From positions 1 through 58,949 of the forward strand of contig JBCCFC010000001.1 of the NCBI GenBank assembly GCA_039029935.1: a stretch of DNA of 58,949 nucleotides, in the 5' to 3' direction. The notes below the pieces were generated by a model, which made no database searches, had not been told where the DNA came from, and was given only the letters and a program-made list of their open reading frames with translations. This DNA is from G039029935 sp039029935 (GTDB lineage: Bacteria > Chloroflexota > Anaerolineae > Caldilineales > Caldilineaceae). Below, in pieces: positions 27,301 through 37,000 of the stretch; the stretch's first letter is position 1; every line of letters starts with the position of its first letter. A program made the translations under genes and the position numbers.

Positions 27301-30300
27301 CACAGCCAATCTCCAAGATGCGTTGCGGTTGTAATCGTTGAATATCAGCAACGGTTTCATCGACCCATTCCGCCATCTCAATCTGGGGGATGGGTGCGCC
27401 CGTGTAGCTACTGTTCCACCCTGCCAGATTGAAGGCCAAATCATCGGGCTGGACAGGCTGGCGATAGGACTCATCCCACAGACTCTGCCACCCTTGAGCG
27501 TGTTCAAGCTCAATCTGGGTATCCACCTGATCGGCAGCCAGATAAGCCACCAACTGCCTGTGGCCGAGTGTTTCTTCGCGTGCCATCACAACCGCTTGAC
27601 GAATGCCTGTGTAGTCGGTGAGCGCGCTTTCGATTTCACCCAACTCGATGCGGAAACCACGAATCTTGACCTGATGATCAACGCGCCCCAAGCAGACCAC
27701 GCTGCCATCGGCCTGATAACGGGCAAGATCGCCCGTGTTGTAAATCCGTCCGGCACCAAAGGGGTTGTCGATAAAGCGTTCCGCCGTCAATGCGGGTCGA
27801 TTGAGATAGCCAACAGCCACCCCCTCGCCACCAATGTAGAGCGTACCCGTTGCACCGATAGGCACAGGATTGAGGAAATCGTCCAGAATGTAAAGTTGTG
27901 TGTTGGCAATCGGTCGCCCAATCAAGATTCTGTCATCTGTGCGGCGAATAGGATGAACGGTTGACCAAATCGTCGTCTCGGTCGGTCCATACACATTCCA
28001 CAGTTCATGGCAGCAATCCAGCAACCGTTGGCTGAGGTCCCAAGGCAAGGCTTCACCGCCACAGAGAATTTTGAGTTGAGATTGCCCCTGCCAGCCGCTT
28101 TCGAGCAGGAGCCGCCATGTTGCGGGTGTCGCCTGCATAACGGTCACTTGGTGCTTGGCAAGTACTGCGGCCAACGCCGTACCATCGACCGTTGTCTGCT
28201 GATCGACCAGCACAACCTGCCCGCCAACAATCAGAGGCAGATACAACTCCAGTGCGGCAATGTCAAAAGAAAGCGTTGTCACCGAAAGTAGCGTATCCTG
28301 CGCGTGTACCCCCGGTCGATCCTTCATCGTCCACAGAAAGTTGGTCAAGGCTTGATGATGGACCTGAACCCCTTTGGGCCGCCCGGTTGAGCCAGAGGTA
28401 TAGATGACATAGGCCAAGCGACTAGGTGCAACAGGGAGCAGCAGGTTCTGGTTGGGTTGGGACGCAATCTGCGGCCAATCGCTGTCAAGACAGATGACCT
28501 GTGCTGCTGATAATGATAGTTTTTCGCGTAGCGGTTGTTGTATCAATAACACAGATATGGCGGCATCTTCCATCATAAAGGCCAACCGTTCCGCTGGGAA
28601 CGCTGGGTCAAGCGGGACATAGGTCGCCCCTGCCTTCAGAATGCCCAATAGCCCAACCATCATCTCCAGCGACCGTTCTACACAAAGCCCAACCAGCGTT
28701 TCTTGCCCTACACCCATTGCACGGAGATGGTGTGCCAGTTGATTCGCACGGGTGTTAAGTGCATCATACGTCAATGTCGTCGGTGTGTCTGATTGCCCGG
28801 CTGATTGTGTGCCTGCATAGACAACCGCAATCGCATTGGGTGTACGCATGGCTTGCGCTTCAATGAGTTGATGCACACATTGCTCATGCGGGTATGGGGT
28901 GGTGGTTTCATTCCAGCCACGCAGGAGTTGGTGTCGTTCGGCTGTGGTTAACGGTGATAGATTGCCAATCGGCTGGTCCGCACCGACACCAGTGGTCAAC
29001 ATCTCTAACAGCACTTGGAATCCTGCACTCATACGCTCAATCGTGGCAGATGTAAACAAATCGGTGCTATATTCCCACACACCATCAATCCCATGCTCAT
29101 TCTCATACAGATTGAGATGGATATCAAACTTGGTCATAGGGGCGGCAATATCCATCGGGTCGATGGTGAGATTGTGTAGTGCCAGTTCCCCTTGCGCTTT
29201 GTTGACAAAGACAAACATGACTTGGAAAAGCGGGTTATAGCCGAGCGACCGCTCTGGCTGTAGCTCATCGACCAGCACTTCAAAGGGCAGTGCTTGATGT
29301 CCATAAGCCGCCAGTGTCATCCCGCGTACACGCTCCAAAAATTCGTAAAAAGTGGGATTGCCCGATAGATCGTTGCGCAGCACAAGCATATTGACAAAGA
29401 GGCCAATCAGCGGCTCAATCTGCGCATTGTGGCGGTTGGTGATTGGCGTACCGATGAGAATATCTTCCTGGCTGGCATAGCGCGAGAGCAGCAGCGCAAA
29501 GACTGCTTGCAGCGTCATAAACAAGGTTGTGTTTGTCTGCTGGGCCAACCGTTTAAGTGCCTCTGTCTGTTCTTTTGGCAGAGTGAAAAAATGGTGCGCA
29601 CCACGATAGCTCTGGATAGCTGGTCGTGGATAATCTGTTGGCAGGTTGATCAACTCAGGCGCGTCGTCTAGCTGTTGTCGCCAGTACTCAAGGTGTTGCT
29701 CGCGCACAGGTCCTGTCAGCCATGACTGCTGCCAAGCAGCATAGTCCGCATACTGAATCTCAAGGTCAGGCATATCGACTGGTTCATGCCGACAATGCGC
29801 AGCATAATGGGTGGCTAATTCATCAAACAAAATACCCATTGACCAATCATCAATACAGATATGATGAAAGGTAAAAATCAGCACATGCTCTTCTGTCGCC
29901 AATTGCACGAGTGTCACACGCCACAGTGGACCCTGCACCAGATCAAACGCTTGCTGGGCACTTTGCACAGCCAGCCGACGGACTTCGGCCTCCTGTGCCT
30001 CGGTCGGCAAATCGAGCAGTGCATGTTCTTCTATATGCAGCGACGGTGCGTTAATGTGTTGAGAAACCTGTTCATTTTGGATAGGGAAGGTAGTCCGCAG
30101 CGCTTCGTGGCGGGTCTCGATTTCTTGCAAACTGCGACACAGGGCATCGCGATTTAACGGACCGCGTAAGCGCAGCGTCGACCCCGCATTGTAGGCCGCG
30201 CTGCCACCGTCTAGCTGTGCCATAAACCAGAGCCGCTGTTGTGCAAAAGAGAGCGGAAGTTGCTGATCCCGTGAAACGGATTTGATCGCTGCTATCTGTT

Positions 30301-30424
30301 TTGATTGGGGGCGAGTCGTCTGTTGTTTCTGCTTCCGCAGTTGTTTCAACACAAGCTCGCGCTTTTCTGGCGATAGGTGTGCCAGTCGAGCTTCAAGCCG
30401 ACTCTGTTTCTCTGCTACATTCAT
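24302..30424 (-). CDS. NRPS: C-A(Gly)-N-methyltransferase-PCP-C (2040 aa)
   Basis: Residues 1-40 carry the LSPEKRELVLKQLRKQ docking motif. The first C domain (~50-490) has HHICIDD at 187-193, so the Gly of HHxxxDG is Asp. The A domain (from ~515) has YTSGSTGRPKG and YGPTE. The pocket read by motif alignment, D-I-L-Q-L-G-V-I-W-K, is one change from the glycine code. An N-methyltransferase (LEIGCGTGLL at ~1038-1047) is inserted at ~968-1400 (about 26225-27523) between core motifs A8 and A9, so the unit should be N-methyl-Gly (sarcosine). The PCP has LGGDSL (Ser ~1513). A second, terminal C domain (~1560-2030) has HHIVTDN; it probably serves the next NRPS, whose own C domain is only half present. 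GDSNRDSN and GETEGET repeats occur in linkers. Confidence 0.94.
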   Translation of the reverse strand: MNVAEKQSRLEARLAHLSPEKRELVLKQLRKQKQQTTRPQSKQIAAIKSVSRDQQLPLSFAQQRLWFMAQLDGGSAAYNAGSTLRLRGPLNRDALCRSLQEIETRHEALRTTFPIQNEQVSQHINAPSLHIEEHALLDLPTEAQEAEVRRLAVQSAQQAFDLVQGPLWRVTLVQLATEEHVLIFTFHHICIDDWSMGILFDELATHYAAHCRHEPVDMPDLEIQYADYAAWQQSWLTGPVREQHLEYWRQQLDDAPELINLPTDYPRPAIQSYRGAHHFFTLPKEQTEALKRLAQQTNTTLFMTLQAVFALLLSRYASQEDILIGTPITNRHNAQIEPLIGLFVNMLVLRNDLSGNPTFYEFLERVRGMTLAAYGHQALPFEVLVDELQPERSLGYNPLFQVMFVFVNKAQGELALHNLTIDPMDIAAPMTKFDIHLNLYENEHGIDGVWEYSTDLFTSATIERMSAGFQVLLEMLTTGVGADQPIGNLSPLTTAERHQLLRGWNETTTPYPHEQCVHQLIEAQAMRTPNAIAVVYAGTQSAGQSDTPTTLTYDALNTRANQLAHHLRAMGVGQETLVGLCVERSLEMMVGLLGILKAGATYVPLDPAFPAERLAFMMEDAAISVLLIQQPLREKLSLSAAQVICLDSDWPQIASQPNQNLLLPVAPSRLAYVIYTSGSTGRPKGVQVHHQALTNFLWTMKDRPGVHAQDTLLSVTTLSFDIAALELYLPLIVGGQVVLVDQQTTVDGTALAAVLAKHQVTVMQATPATWRLLLESGWQGQSQLKILCGGEALPWDLSQRLLDCCHELWNVYGPTETTIWSTVHPIRRTDDRILIGRPIANTQLYILDDFLNPVPIGATGTLYIGGEGVAVGYLNRPALTAERFIDNPFGAGRIYNTGDLARYQADGSVVCLGRVDHQVKIRGFRIELGEIESALTDYTGIRQAVVMAREETLGHRQLVAYLAADQVDTQIELEHAQGWQSLWDESYRQPVQPDDLAFNLAGWNSSYTGAPIPQIEMAEWVDETVADIQRLQPQRILEIGCGTGLLLARLAADVEVYWGTDYAPQAIQHVERLKTANPKLDHVHVEQRMADDLTGIEADDFDCIILNSVIQYFPSVDYLLRVIEGALRVVKPGGVIYIGDVRNLALINAFHAAIQLYQAEDDLALPQLQTRIQQRRQDETELLIAPDFFHALRKLFPQIAGVDISLKRGQHHNELSQFRYRAALYIGEENSSQPTAGTHAHHRQESEWQELSWTHTWSVDSLKETLQQICTRLPSDGASDGVGQGIIIRNIPDARTQAAIHTLVALGHGDTHQTGKTAAQLRTYLAEQPSGIDPESIWALADLLADGLPIAIHLAPASVVGMMDACVTLRQPMNIAGDINGDSNRDSNRDSNLWSAQSPNAAKPLDTYANNPLLGKLSRMLVPKVRTWLLTQLPDYMVPASFMMLEHMPLTPNGKIDRNALPAPTKQIRLQRDYVPPRDDMETAVANIWQQHFGVEQIGIHDNFFADLGGDSLNATRLVNQLQQQLGKPVSIASLFENPTVAQIAAYLQWATDSREADIVIPQRHTRQFITGGWMPLLYTQLPLIPPETAAEKAYVNVLMSFEITGQEDVDVVALQNACEALVKRHEVLRLRVAHRDEQWMQQVADEVVLPFVVVDASDWSEEQLLDESQAIGRYVFNLAEEPPLRVYLYTHSTMGHLLLLLTHHIVTDNWSSRLIVEELQHLYQAQVTETRVSLPDLSWSFTDYVQWQHETLSGPQGERLWHYWRTQLSGWSPGLNLPLDHVRPPVLSHRGAGYEFEFDTGLTASIRAVAHQEEATVYLVMQAALQLLLHALSGQPDLVVGGTVNNRVRPELDRMVGSMADAVILRATLPSDTAMPFTAYLRQVRTTVVDAFAHQGYPSELLAERLGIEAEQGQPGLVQVSLNYVRGEDQTVAIEGETEGETGGETQSQSTPQLLPAKLPIQAVGTWSEDVVIGIGDDGEKLHGYARYSTDIFEEETIMAMMRAYQRLLQAIAHQPARSIAELRQQVSLQSTSMTVEQG

Positions 30425-30442
30425 GAATTAGATACCCGCTGT

Positions 30443-33400
30443 TTAGGCTGCGTCCAGCAATGCCTGAATCTCTTCCTCTGATAACTCATCAATATCGGCC
30501 AAAATCGCATCCATCTCGTCCTCGTCTGTCTGTGCCAACGTAACCCATTCCGCCAATGCGGCAATGCTTCTCCGATCAAAGAGGACATTCAGCGGCACAT
30601 CGAGATCGAGCTGCTCACTAATGAGCGTGATTGCTTTGACTGCCAACAACGAATGAAACCCCATATCGAAGAAGTTACTGTGAACACCAATGTGTTCGAT
30701 GTTTAGTATCTCCTTCCAAATGCCCGTGAGTAATTCTTCCGTTTCCGTCCGAGGCAACATCAGGTCTGTTTCATCCAGTTGAGCCTCTGGTGCTGGCAAT
30801 GCGCGTCGGTTGATCTTGCCGTTTGGTGTCAGCGGCATGGCCTCTAGCTGTACGAACGCACTAGGGATCATATACTCTGGTAGTGTTTGAGCAAGATATG
30901 TTCGCAGGTCACTGTGTGAAACATCACTGGGTGAAATATCACTGTGTGAAACATCACTGTGTGAAACATCACTGTGTGAAACATCACTGGGTGAAACATC
31001 GCTGCGTGAAATATCAGCAATAGTAGAGGTTCCAACAAAATAGGCAACCAATCGCTTATCCGTATCATCAATTTCTTGCATCGTGACAACGGCTTCTTGT
31101 ATGGACTCATGACCCACAAGACGGGTTTCGATCTCGCTCAGTTCAATCCGAAAACCGCGCAGCTTGACTTGATCGTCAATACGCCCCAGATATTCAATTT
31201 CGCTATTTGGAAGGCGACGGACAAGATCACCTGTGCGGTAGAGCTTCTGGTTGTTTTGATGATCTACCTGATGATCTGCCTGATGATTTGCCTGACCAAT
31301 GCGCAAGTCATCAATCGTAACAAAGCGCTCTGCGGTCAACTCTGGAAGATTCAGATAGCCTCGACTGACCCCGGGACCACCCACGTAGAGTTCACCAGCA
31401 ACCCCTATGGGAACAGGCTGTTGATACGCATCCAGAATATATAATTGTAAATCTGGAATCGGCTCGCCTATCAGACTGGCTGATTGTGTGACATCGGCTT
31501 GGGTAACAGGTCGGTAGGTAACATGGACAGTGGTTTCGGTGATCCCATACATGTTGATGAGCTGCGGTGAATCATCACCATGCTGCTCGAACCAAGGCTG
31601 TAATCGTGCAAAGTCGAGTGCTTCGCCACCAAAGATAACATATCGCAATGCTAAGGTATCTGGCAATGTGCCTTTCTCTGGCAGTGTGCCTCTCTCTGTC
31701 AGTGATGCTTCTAATGACATCAATTGATAAAAGGCTGATGGGGTTTGGTTAAGGACCGTTACACCTTGGTCACAGAGCAGTTGATAGAATGATTCAGCTG
31801 AACGGCTGACCGCATGGGGTACGATCACAAGTTGTCCACCATAGAGTAATGCCCCCCAAAGTTCCCACACCGAAAAATCGAATGCATACGTGTGGAACAA
31901 GGTCCATACATCGTGTTCATCAAAATGAAACCAAGGCTGGGTCGCCTGCAAAAGCCGTGCCACATTATTGTGTTGAACCAAGACACCCTTTGGCGTCCCG
32001 CTTGATCCAGAGGTGTAGATGACATAGGCCAAATTATCTGGCTGTATCCCAACCTGTGTATCATGATCTAAATTTTGCTCGCTCTGTTGTTGAATTTGTT
32101 GCCAGTCACTGTCCAACCCGTCGCTGTCCAGATAGACGGTCTGTGCCGTCACAAGGGATAGATGATCCTGTAACTCTTTCTGCACTAGCAACACAGAAAC
32201 AGCGGCATCATCCAACATAAACTGTAGACGTTCCTGTGGATGGGCGGGATCGAGTGGGACATAGGCGCCACCCGCCTTGAGGATACCAAGGATGCCAACC
32301 ACCATCTCTATCGAGCGTTCCACCAGAATGCCAACCAATATCTCTGGAGCAACACCCAATCCACGAAGATAATGCGCCAGTTGATTGGCGCGCTGATTGA
32401 GTTGTTGATAGGTTAATTGCTGATCCGCAAAGCGCAGTGCCACCGCATCCGGGGTACGCGCGACCTGCTCTTCAAACAATTGGTGGATGCACTGGCGAGG
32501 CGTGCAATTGGTGTGGGGACGATTCCACTCAACTCTGAACTGATTTTGTTCAGCCTCTGTGAGCAGGGGCAGCGTGTGGATCGATTGATCTGGGTTGGCG
32601 ACCACACCCTGTAACAGTGCCTCAAAATGAGCCATCATGCGTTCAATGGTTGTTTTGTCATAGAGGTCCGTGTTATATTCCAGTCGGCCCATTAACGCAT
32701 CTACATCATCGGGGACAGCATCTTCAAAGATTGAAAGCGACATATCGAACTTGGCAATGGGGGTTTCCAACTCCACATTTTCCACTGTAACACCGGGTAG
32801 CTTCACGGTTAAGAAGGCACCATTGAGTAGCTCAAAGACCACCTGAAAGAGGGGTGCGTGGTTGGGGTTGCGTTCGGGCTGTACATGTTCGATAATTTGC
32901 TCCAAGGGTACCTCTTGGTGACGATAGGCATCTAGAATTGTGGCCTTTAGCTGCTGGAGCAGTTCTCGGAAAGTGAGAGGACCAGAGAGATCGCTGCGCA
33001 TAGCGAGGATATTGACAAAGAAGCCAATCAGCGGCTCCAGTTCTGCACGGTTCCGACCTGTGGTAGGCGATCCAACAATGATGTCTTCTTGCCCGCTATA
33101 ACGCATAAGCAGCACCTTAAAGGCTGCCAGCAATGTCATAAAACGCGTTGTGCCAGTGCGCTTGCCTAACTCGTTTAGCTGCCGAGAAAGCTCGCTAGGC
33201 AGCGTAAATAGATAGTGCGATCCGGCATAGGTCTGCATCGGTGGACGGGGACGATCAATGGGTAGTTCGAGGAGCGGTAACGCATCCTGCAATTGTTCCT
33301 GCCAATAGCTCAGTTGGGTGGCGAGCATTTTCTCTGTTAGCTGCTCCTGTTGCCAAAGAGCAAAGTCAGTGTACTGAATCGGCAACTCTGCAAGCGGTGA

Positions 33401-34096
33401 CGGTTGGCCTTGCACAAAAGCCGTATAGAGCGTCGTTAATTCTTGGAAAAAAACCTGCATAGACCAGCCGTCAGAGACGATGTGGTGCATATTGACAAGC
33501 AGAAGATACTCATCCACATGTTGCGTATGCTCACCCCCCGCTATGCTCTGCTCGCCAGAGGGTATTGGTTGCGGTGTCACCTGTTGCGGTGTCACCTGTT
33601 GCGGTGTCACCTGTTGCGGTGTCACCTGTATAAGGATGGCACGGAAGAGTGGGCCTTGCATCAGATCAAAATGATGGTTGATTTCTGCATGGATCAACTG
33701 GTTGACTTCTGTCTCCTGTTTGCTGGCATTTTTAGCCCGCAGATCGATGATTGGAAGCTCAAAAGCTGCTGGATGAATTTTCTGAACGAGGTTCTCTTCA
33801 TGCATCATAAACGTCGTGCGTAAAGTGACATGGCGACGCGTGATTTCTTGCAGCACACGCTCCAACACGGCCACATTCAATGCACCGCACAGGCGCAGAA
33901 CACCAGGCATATTATAGGCATTATTGGTCCCCAACTGCTCCAGAAGCCAGAGCCGTTTTTGGGTAGCGGAGGGCGGATAGAACTGTGGCTGCTCCGCTTG
34001 CGCTTGCAGTAATTGGGCCAACAGTCGCCGCTTCTCCTCAATCGAGGCTGCTTGTTGTGTGTCTATTGTGCTGGATGGTCTGTGAGTTTCAGACAT
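30443..34096 (-). CDS. NRPS: C-A(Thr)-PCP (1217 aa)
   Basis: An N-terminal docking segment (KRRLLAQLLQAQ) precedes a C domain with MHHIVSDGWS, an intact HHxxxDG. The A domain has YTSGSSGTPKG, and its pocket reads D-F-W-N-I-G-M-V-H-K, the textbook threonine code, so Thr activation is a strong prediction. The PCP has MGFHSLL (Ser in GxHSL, with Phe in place of the second Gly). The acidic C-terminal tail LSEEEIQALLDAA is a docking element. The start ATG overlaps the stop of the PKS upstream by 8 bp and has GGGGGGAG 6 nt before it. Several 12-15-nt repeats expand linkers: VTPQQ in the C domain, QADHQ in the A domain and SDVSH near A9. The protein receives a polyketide-extended chain from the upstream PKS. 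Confidence 0.95.
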   Translation of the reverse strand: MSETHRPSSTIDTQQAASIEEKRRLLAQLLQAQAEQPQFYPPSATQKRLWLLEQLGTNNAYNMPGVLRLCGALNVAVLERVLQEITRRHVTLRTTFMMHEENLVQKIHPAAFELPIIDLRAKNASKQETEVNQLIHAEINHHFDLMQGPLFRAILIQVTPQQVTPQQVTPQQVTPQPIPSGEQSIAGGEHTQHVDEYLLLVNMHHIVSDGWSMQVFFQELTTLYTAFVQGQPSPLAELPIQYTDFALWQQEQLTEKMLATQLSYWQEQLQDALPLLELPIDRPRPPMQTYAGSHYLFTLPSELSRQLNELGKRTGTTRFMTLLAAFKVLLMRYSGQEDIIVGSPTTGRNRAELEPLIGFFVNILAMRSDLSGPLTFRELLQQLKATILDAYRHQEVPLEQIIEHVQPERNPNHAPLFQVVFELLNGAFLTVKLPGVTVENVELETPIAKFDMSLSIFEDAVPDDVDALMGRLEYNTDLYDKTTIERMMAHFEALLQGVVANPDQSIHTLPLLTEAEQNQFRVEWNRPHTNCTPRQCIHQLFEEQVARTPDAVALRFADQQLTYQQLNQRANQLAHYLRGLGVAPEILVGILVERSIEMVVGILGILKAGGAYVPLDPAHPQERLQFMLDDAAVSVLLVQKELQDHLSLVTAQTVYLDSDGLDSDWQQIQQQSEQNLDHDTQVGIQPDNLAYVIYTSGSSGTPKGVLVQHNNVARLLQATQPWFHFDEHDVWTLFHTYAFDFSVWELWGALLYGGQLVIVPHAVSRSAESFYQLLCDQGVTVLNQTPSAFYQLMSLEASLTERGTLPEKGTLPDTLALRYVIFGGEALDFARLQPWFEQHGDDSPQLINMYGITETTVHVTYRPVTQADVTQSASLIGEPIPDLQLYILDAYQQPVPIGVAGELYVGGPGVSRGYLNLPELTAERFVTIDDLRIGQANHQADHQVDHQNNQKLYRTGDLVRRLPNSEIEYLGRIDDQVKLRGFRIELSEIETRLVGHESIQEAVVTMQEIDDTDKRLVAYFVGTSTIADISRSDVSPSDVSHSDVSHSDVSHSDISPSDVSHSDLRTYLAQTLPEYMIPSAFVQLEAMPLTPNGKINRRALPAPEAQLDETDLMLPRTETEELLTGIWKEILNIEHIGVHSNFFDMGFHSLLAVKAITLISEQLDLDVPLNVLFDRRSIAALAEWVTLAQTDEDEMDAILADIDELSEEEIQALLDAA
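30905..31012. repeat. 15-nt coding repeats encoding SDVSH-type pentapeptides
   Basis: About seven imperfect copies of a 15-nt unit (plus strand atcactgtgtgaaac) encode Ser-Asp-Val-Ser-His/Pro repeats in the linker between A8 and A9 of the Thr-activating A domain, the position where tailoring domains are often inserted in A domains. The unit keeps the frame, so copy number may vary harmlessly. Confidence 0.9.
33568..33629. repeat. 15-nt coding repeats encoding QQVTP in the C domain
   Basis: Four copies of a 15-nt unit (plus strand tgttgcggtgtcacc) encode Val-Thr-Pro-Gln-Gln repeats in a surface loop of the condensation domain, ahead of HHIVSDG. The copies are nearly identical, which points to recent slippage. 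Confidence 0.9.
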
Positions 34097-37000
34097 CAGA
34101 ACTCCCCCCTAATAACGTCGCTAATGCTTTATCGATCTCATCTTCAGAAAGCTGGTCAAGCTGATTGAGTAAGACCGTTGGATCAGTTGTCTGCTTTTTG
34201 ATGCGCAATGATGAGCCTACATCACCATGCATATGGCCTGTTGTCTGGACAACGTGGTTGTCGATTCCCATCCCAACAGCTTCGTCACCACCCTTATCAA
34301 CTAAGCCAAGTTGTATAAGCTGCTCAATATAATGTGTCTGTAGGTAGTCTGCCATCTGCTCAATCGTAGACGCCTCAAAGATCGCTTGCAGATGAATGAT
34401 TGCACCCAGCCCATCTTGAATCCGGTTGAGTAAGCTCACCGCACTGAGCGAATCCCCTGCTAAGTGCAAGAAAAAGTCATCATCTCGACCAAGCTGATTG
34501 ATCCCTATATGCCCTTGCCAAATATCCGTTAGCCATTGTTCAACGGGTGTTTGTGGTGCAGCATAGTCCACCCCTATTTGTGGGCGTTCGTGTGTCTGTG
34601 CTGTGGGGGCAGACAACGCGTTTTGCAACGACTCAATTCGTTGACGTAGCTGCACAAAATCATGCGTTGAAACCACCACCTGTGGCTGTCCGCTCCCCAA
34701 TGCCTTCAAGAAGACCTCACAGCCTTCCGCTGGCGACAGCCCCATCTCAGTCTCATCTGCCTCAAATTGATAAGCCGCCATGCCAACCTCGCGCCAGCCA
34801 TCCCAATTGATCGATAGCACGGGATAGGCGACCCCGCCACTTTGACTACCCGGGCTACTCTGGGCAAAGGCATCCTGAAACGCATTGGCTGCGGTATAGG
34901 CCACTTGCCCCAGCGCACCAAAGAGCGCATTGAGCGACGAGCAGTGGACAAAAAAGTCGAGGGGCATCTGCCTAAGCTGTTGATGGAGATTTTGAGTCCC
35001 TGTCACTTTGGGGGCCAACACTGTCTGGGTGGCGGCATGGTCTGTTTGGTGAATCAGGTTGTCGCCACCAATCCCCGCCGCATGAATCACACCATGAATC
35101 GGCCCTATCTGTGCAGTTGCGTCTTCAATTGCGGCTTGTACTGCCGCTTCATCAGCCACATCAACCGCCTGTACAAGCACTCTCCCACCCTTGGCCTCAA
35201 TCGCTTGCAGACGGCGAATCTTCTGGCTAGTCGGCTCGTCGCCAGAGTGTGTCGCCAACCACTCAGACCAGTTTGTGCGCGCTGGCAAGGCTGTACGGCT
35301 CCAAAGTACCAGCGTTGTCTCCCAATCAGCCAACGCCTCGGCCAAGCTCAAGCCAATGCCACCCAATCCACCCGTGATCAGGTAGACACCGTTGCGTCGG
35401 ATAGGTACGGTTGTGTCGGTCAGTTGAATGGGTTCGACTGTGGAACGCCATCGCCGTGAGCCTCGATAGGCCACAATCGACTCATCTACGGGTCCATCAT
35501 CAAGCGATGCCCCCAGCTCATTGACAAGTTGGGTGACAGTGGTTGTCTGCTGATGGGTAGATGGGTTGGCCGCAGACCACGCGACATCAACGGCTCGGCA
35601 ATGGATATTTTCATACTCGTGTGGCAGCACATAGACTATGCCCAACGACGTTGCTGTGATAGGCTGTACCATGTCCATGCCCGTCACATTGCTGAGGTGA
35701 TTGGCAATGACAAATAGATCAAGTGCATCGGTGATATGTTGTTCACCAATGGCCTGCGCTGTATAGAGCAAGCTATCAAAACTGTCGGTCAGCGTAGGCT
35801 CTGCACTGTCAGGTTTACTATCAGTGATACTCCACAGGTGAACAATTTTTTGTGGGAGAGCTGTTTGCGTCACTGTCGATGTCCCTGTCGATGTCCCTGC
35901 TAATGCCTGCCATAACTGACTGTACTCAGCGCGCTGCTGTGGATTGATCACAAACGCATCGGCTGACAGTTGCGAAAATCCGTCACCCTTGCGCACAGTG
36001 ATGACCCGTTGCCCCTTATCACGTAACTGTGCAGCCAGTTGTTGACCCAGCCCACATTCGTCTTCAAAGAGCAGCCACGTCGCCTGTGAGGGCAGTGTTT
36101 GGGGCAACAGCGGCACATGGATCCATGATGGCACATAGAACCATTCATCCATAGCGCGTCTCTGGATAAGGCTCTCTTGCCGGGTGGTTGATGACGCCGC
36201 ATGGGTGGCATCAATCCAGTACCGCTGACGCTCAAAGGGATAGGTTGGCAGGGGTAGACGCTGACGACGAGCATCGCCATAAAAGGCATCCCAGTCGATT
36301 GTTGCCCCTTCCACCCAGAGTTGACCCAACGCAGTGAGCAAAAAGGCGCTGTCGGACTGTTCTTCACGTGGGTGGCGCAGGGAGCGTGCAGTCGCATGGG
36401 TCGGTTGCGTCAAGGGCTGCGCCAGTGTGCTTAACGAACGTCCCGGACCGACCTCTAATAGCATCAGATCAGGCTCCGTAAGCAACGATGCAAGCCCACG
36501 ACTAAAATAGACGGTTTGGCGCAGGTGTTTGACCCAATAGGCCGGGTCTGTGGCTTCTTGCGCCGTAATCCAGCCACCTGTCACGTTGGACATGTAAGGC
36601 AGTTGTGGAGGGTTCAGTTGGACCGATTGTACATGCCTCGCAAAATCGGCCAGAATGGGGTTCATCATGGCGGAGTGGAATGCATGAGACGTATGCAATT
36701 GACGACAGGCAATGTCCTGTGTCGTCAATCGTTGAGCATAGGTCTCAATGGCCTCGGCGGGACCTGAGACGACACAACGTTCGGGACCGTTGACAGCAGC
36801 CAGCGAGAGCCTGTCATCCTCCAACCTTAGCTGCTCCTCCGGCAGCGGAACCGCCAACATCGCCCCTGTGGGCAAGCTCTGCATCAGGCGACCCCGATGA
36901 GCGACCAAGGTCAGTGCATCTTGCAATGACAGTACACCCGCCAGCGTTGCCGCCACAAATTCGCCAATGCTGTGACCGATCATGGCCTGTGGTTCAATGC

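Noticed and set aside
30905..31012. CRISPR array
   Set aside because: Units are 15-nt in-frame coding repeats without spacers.
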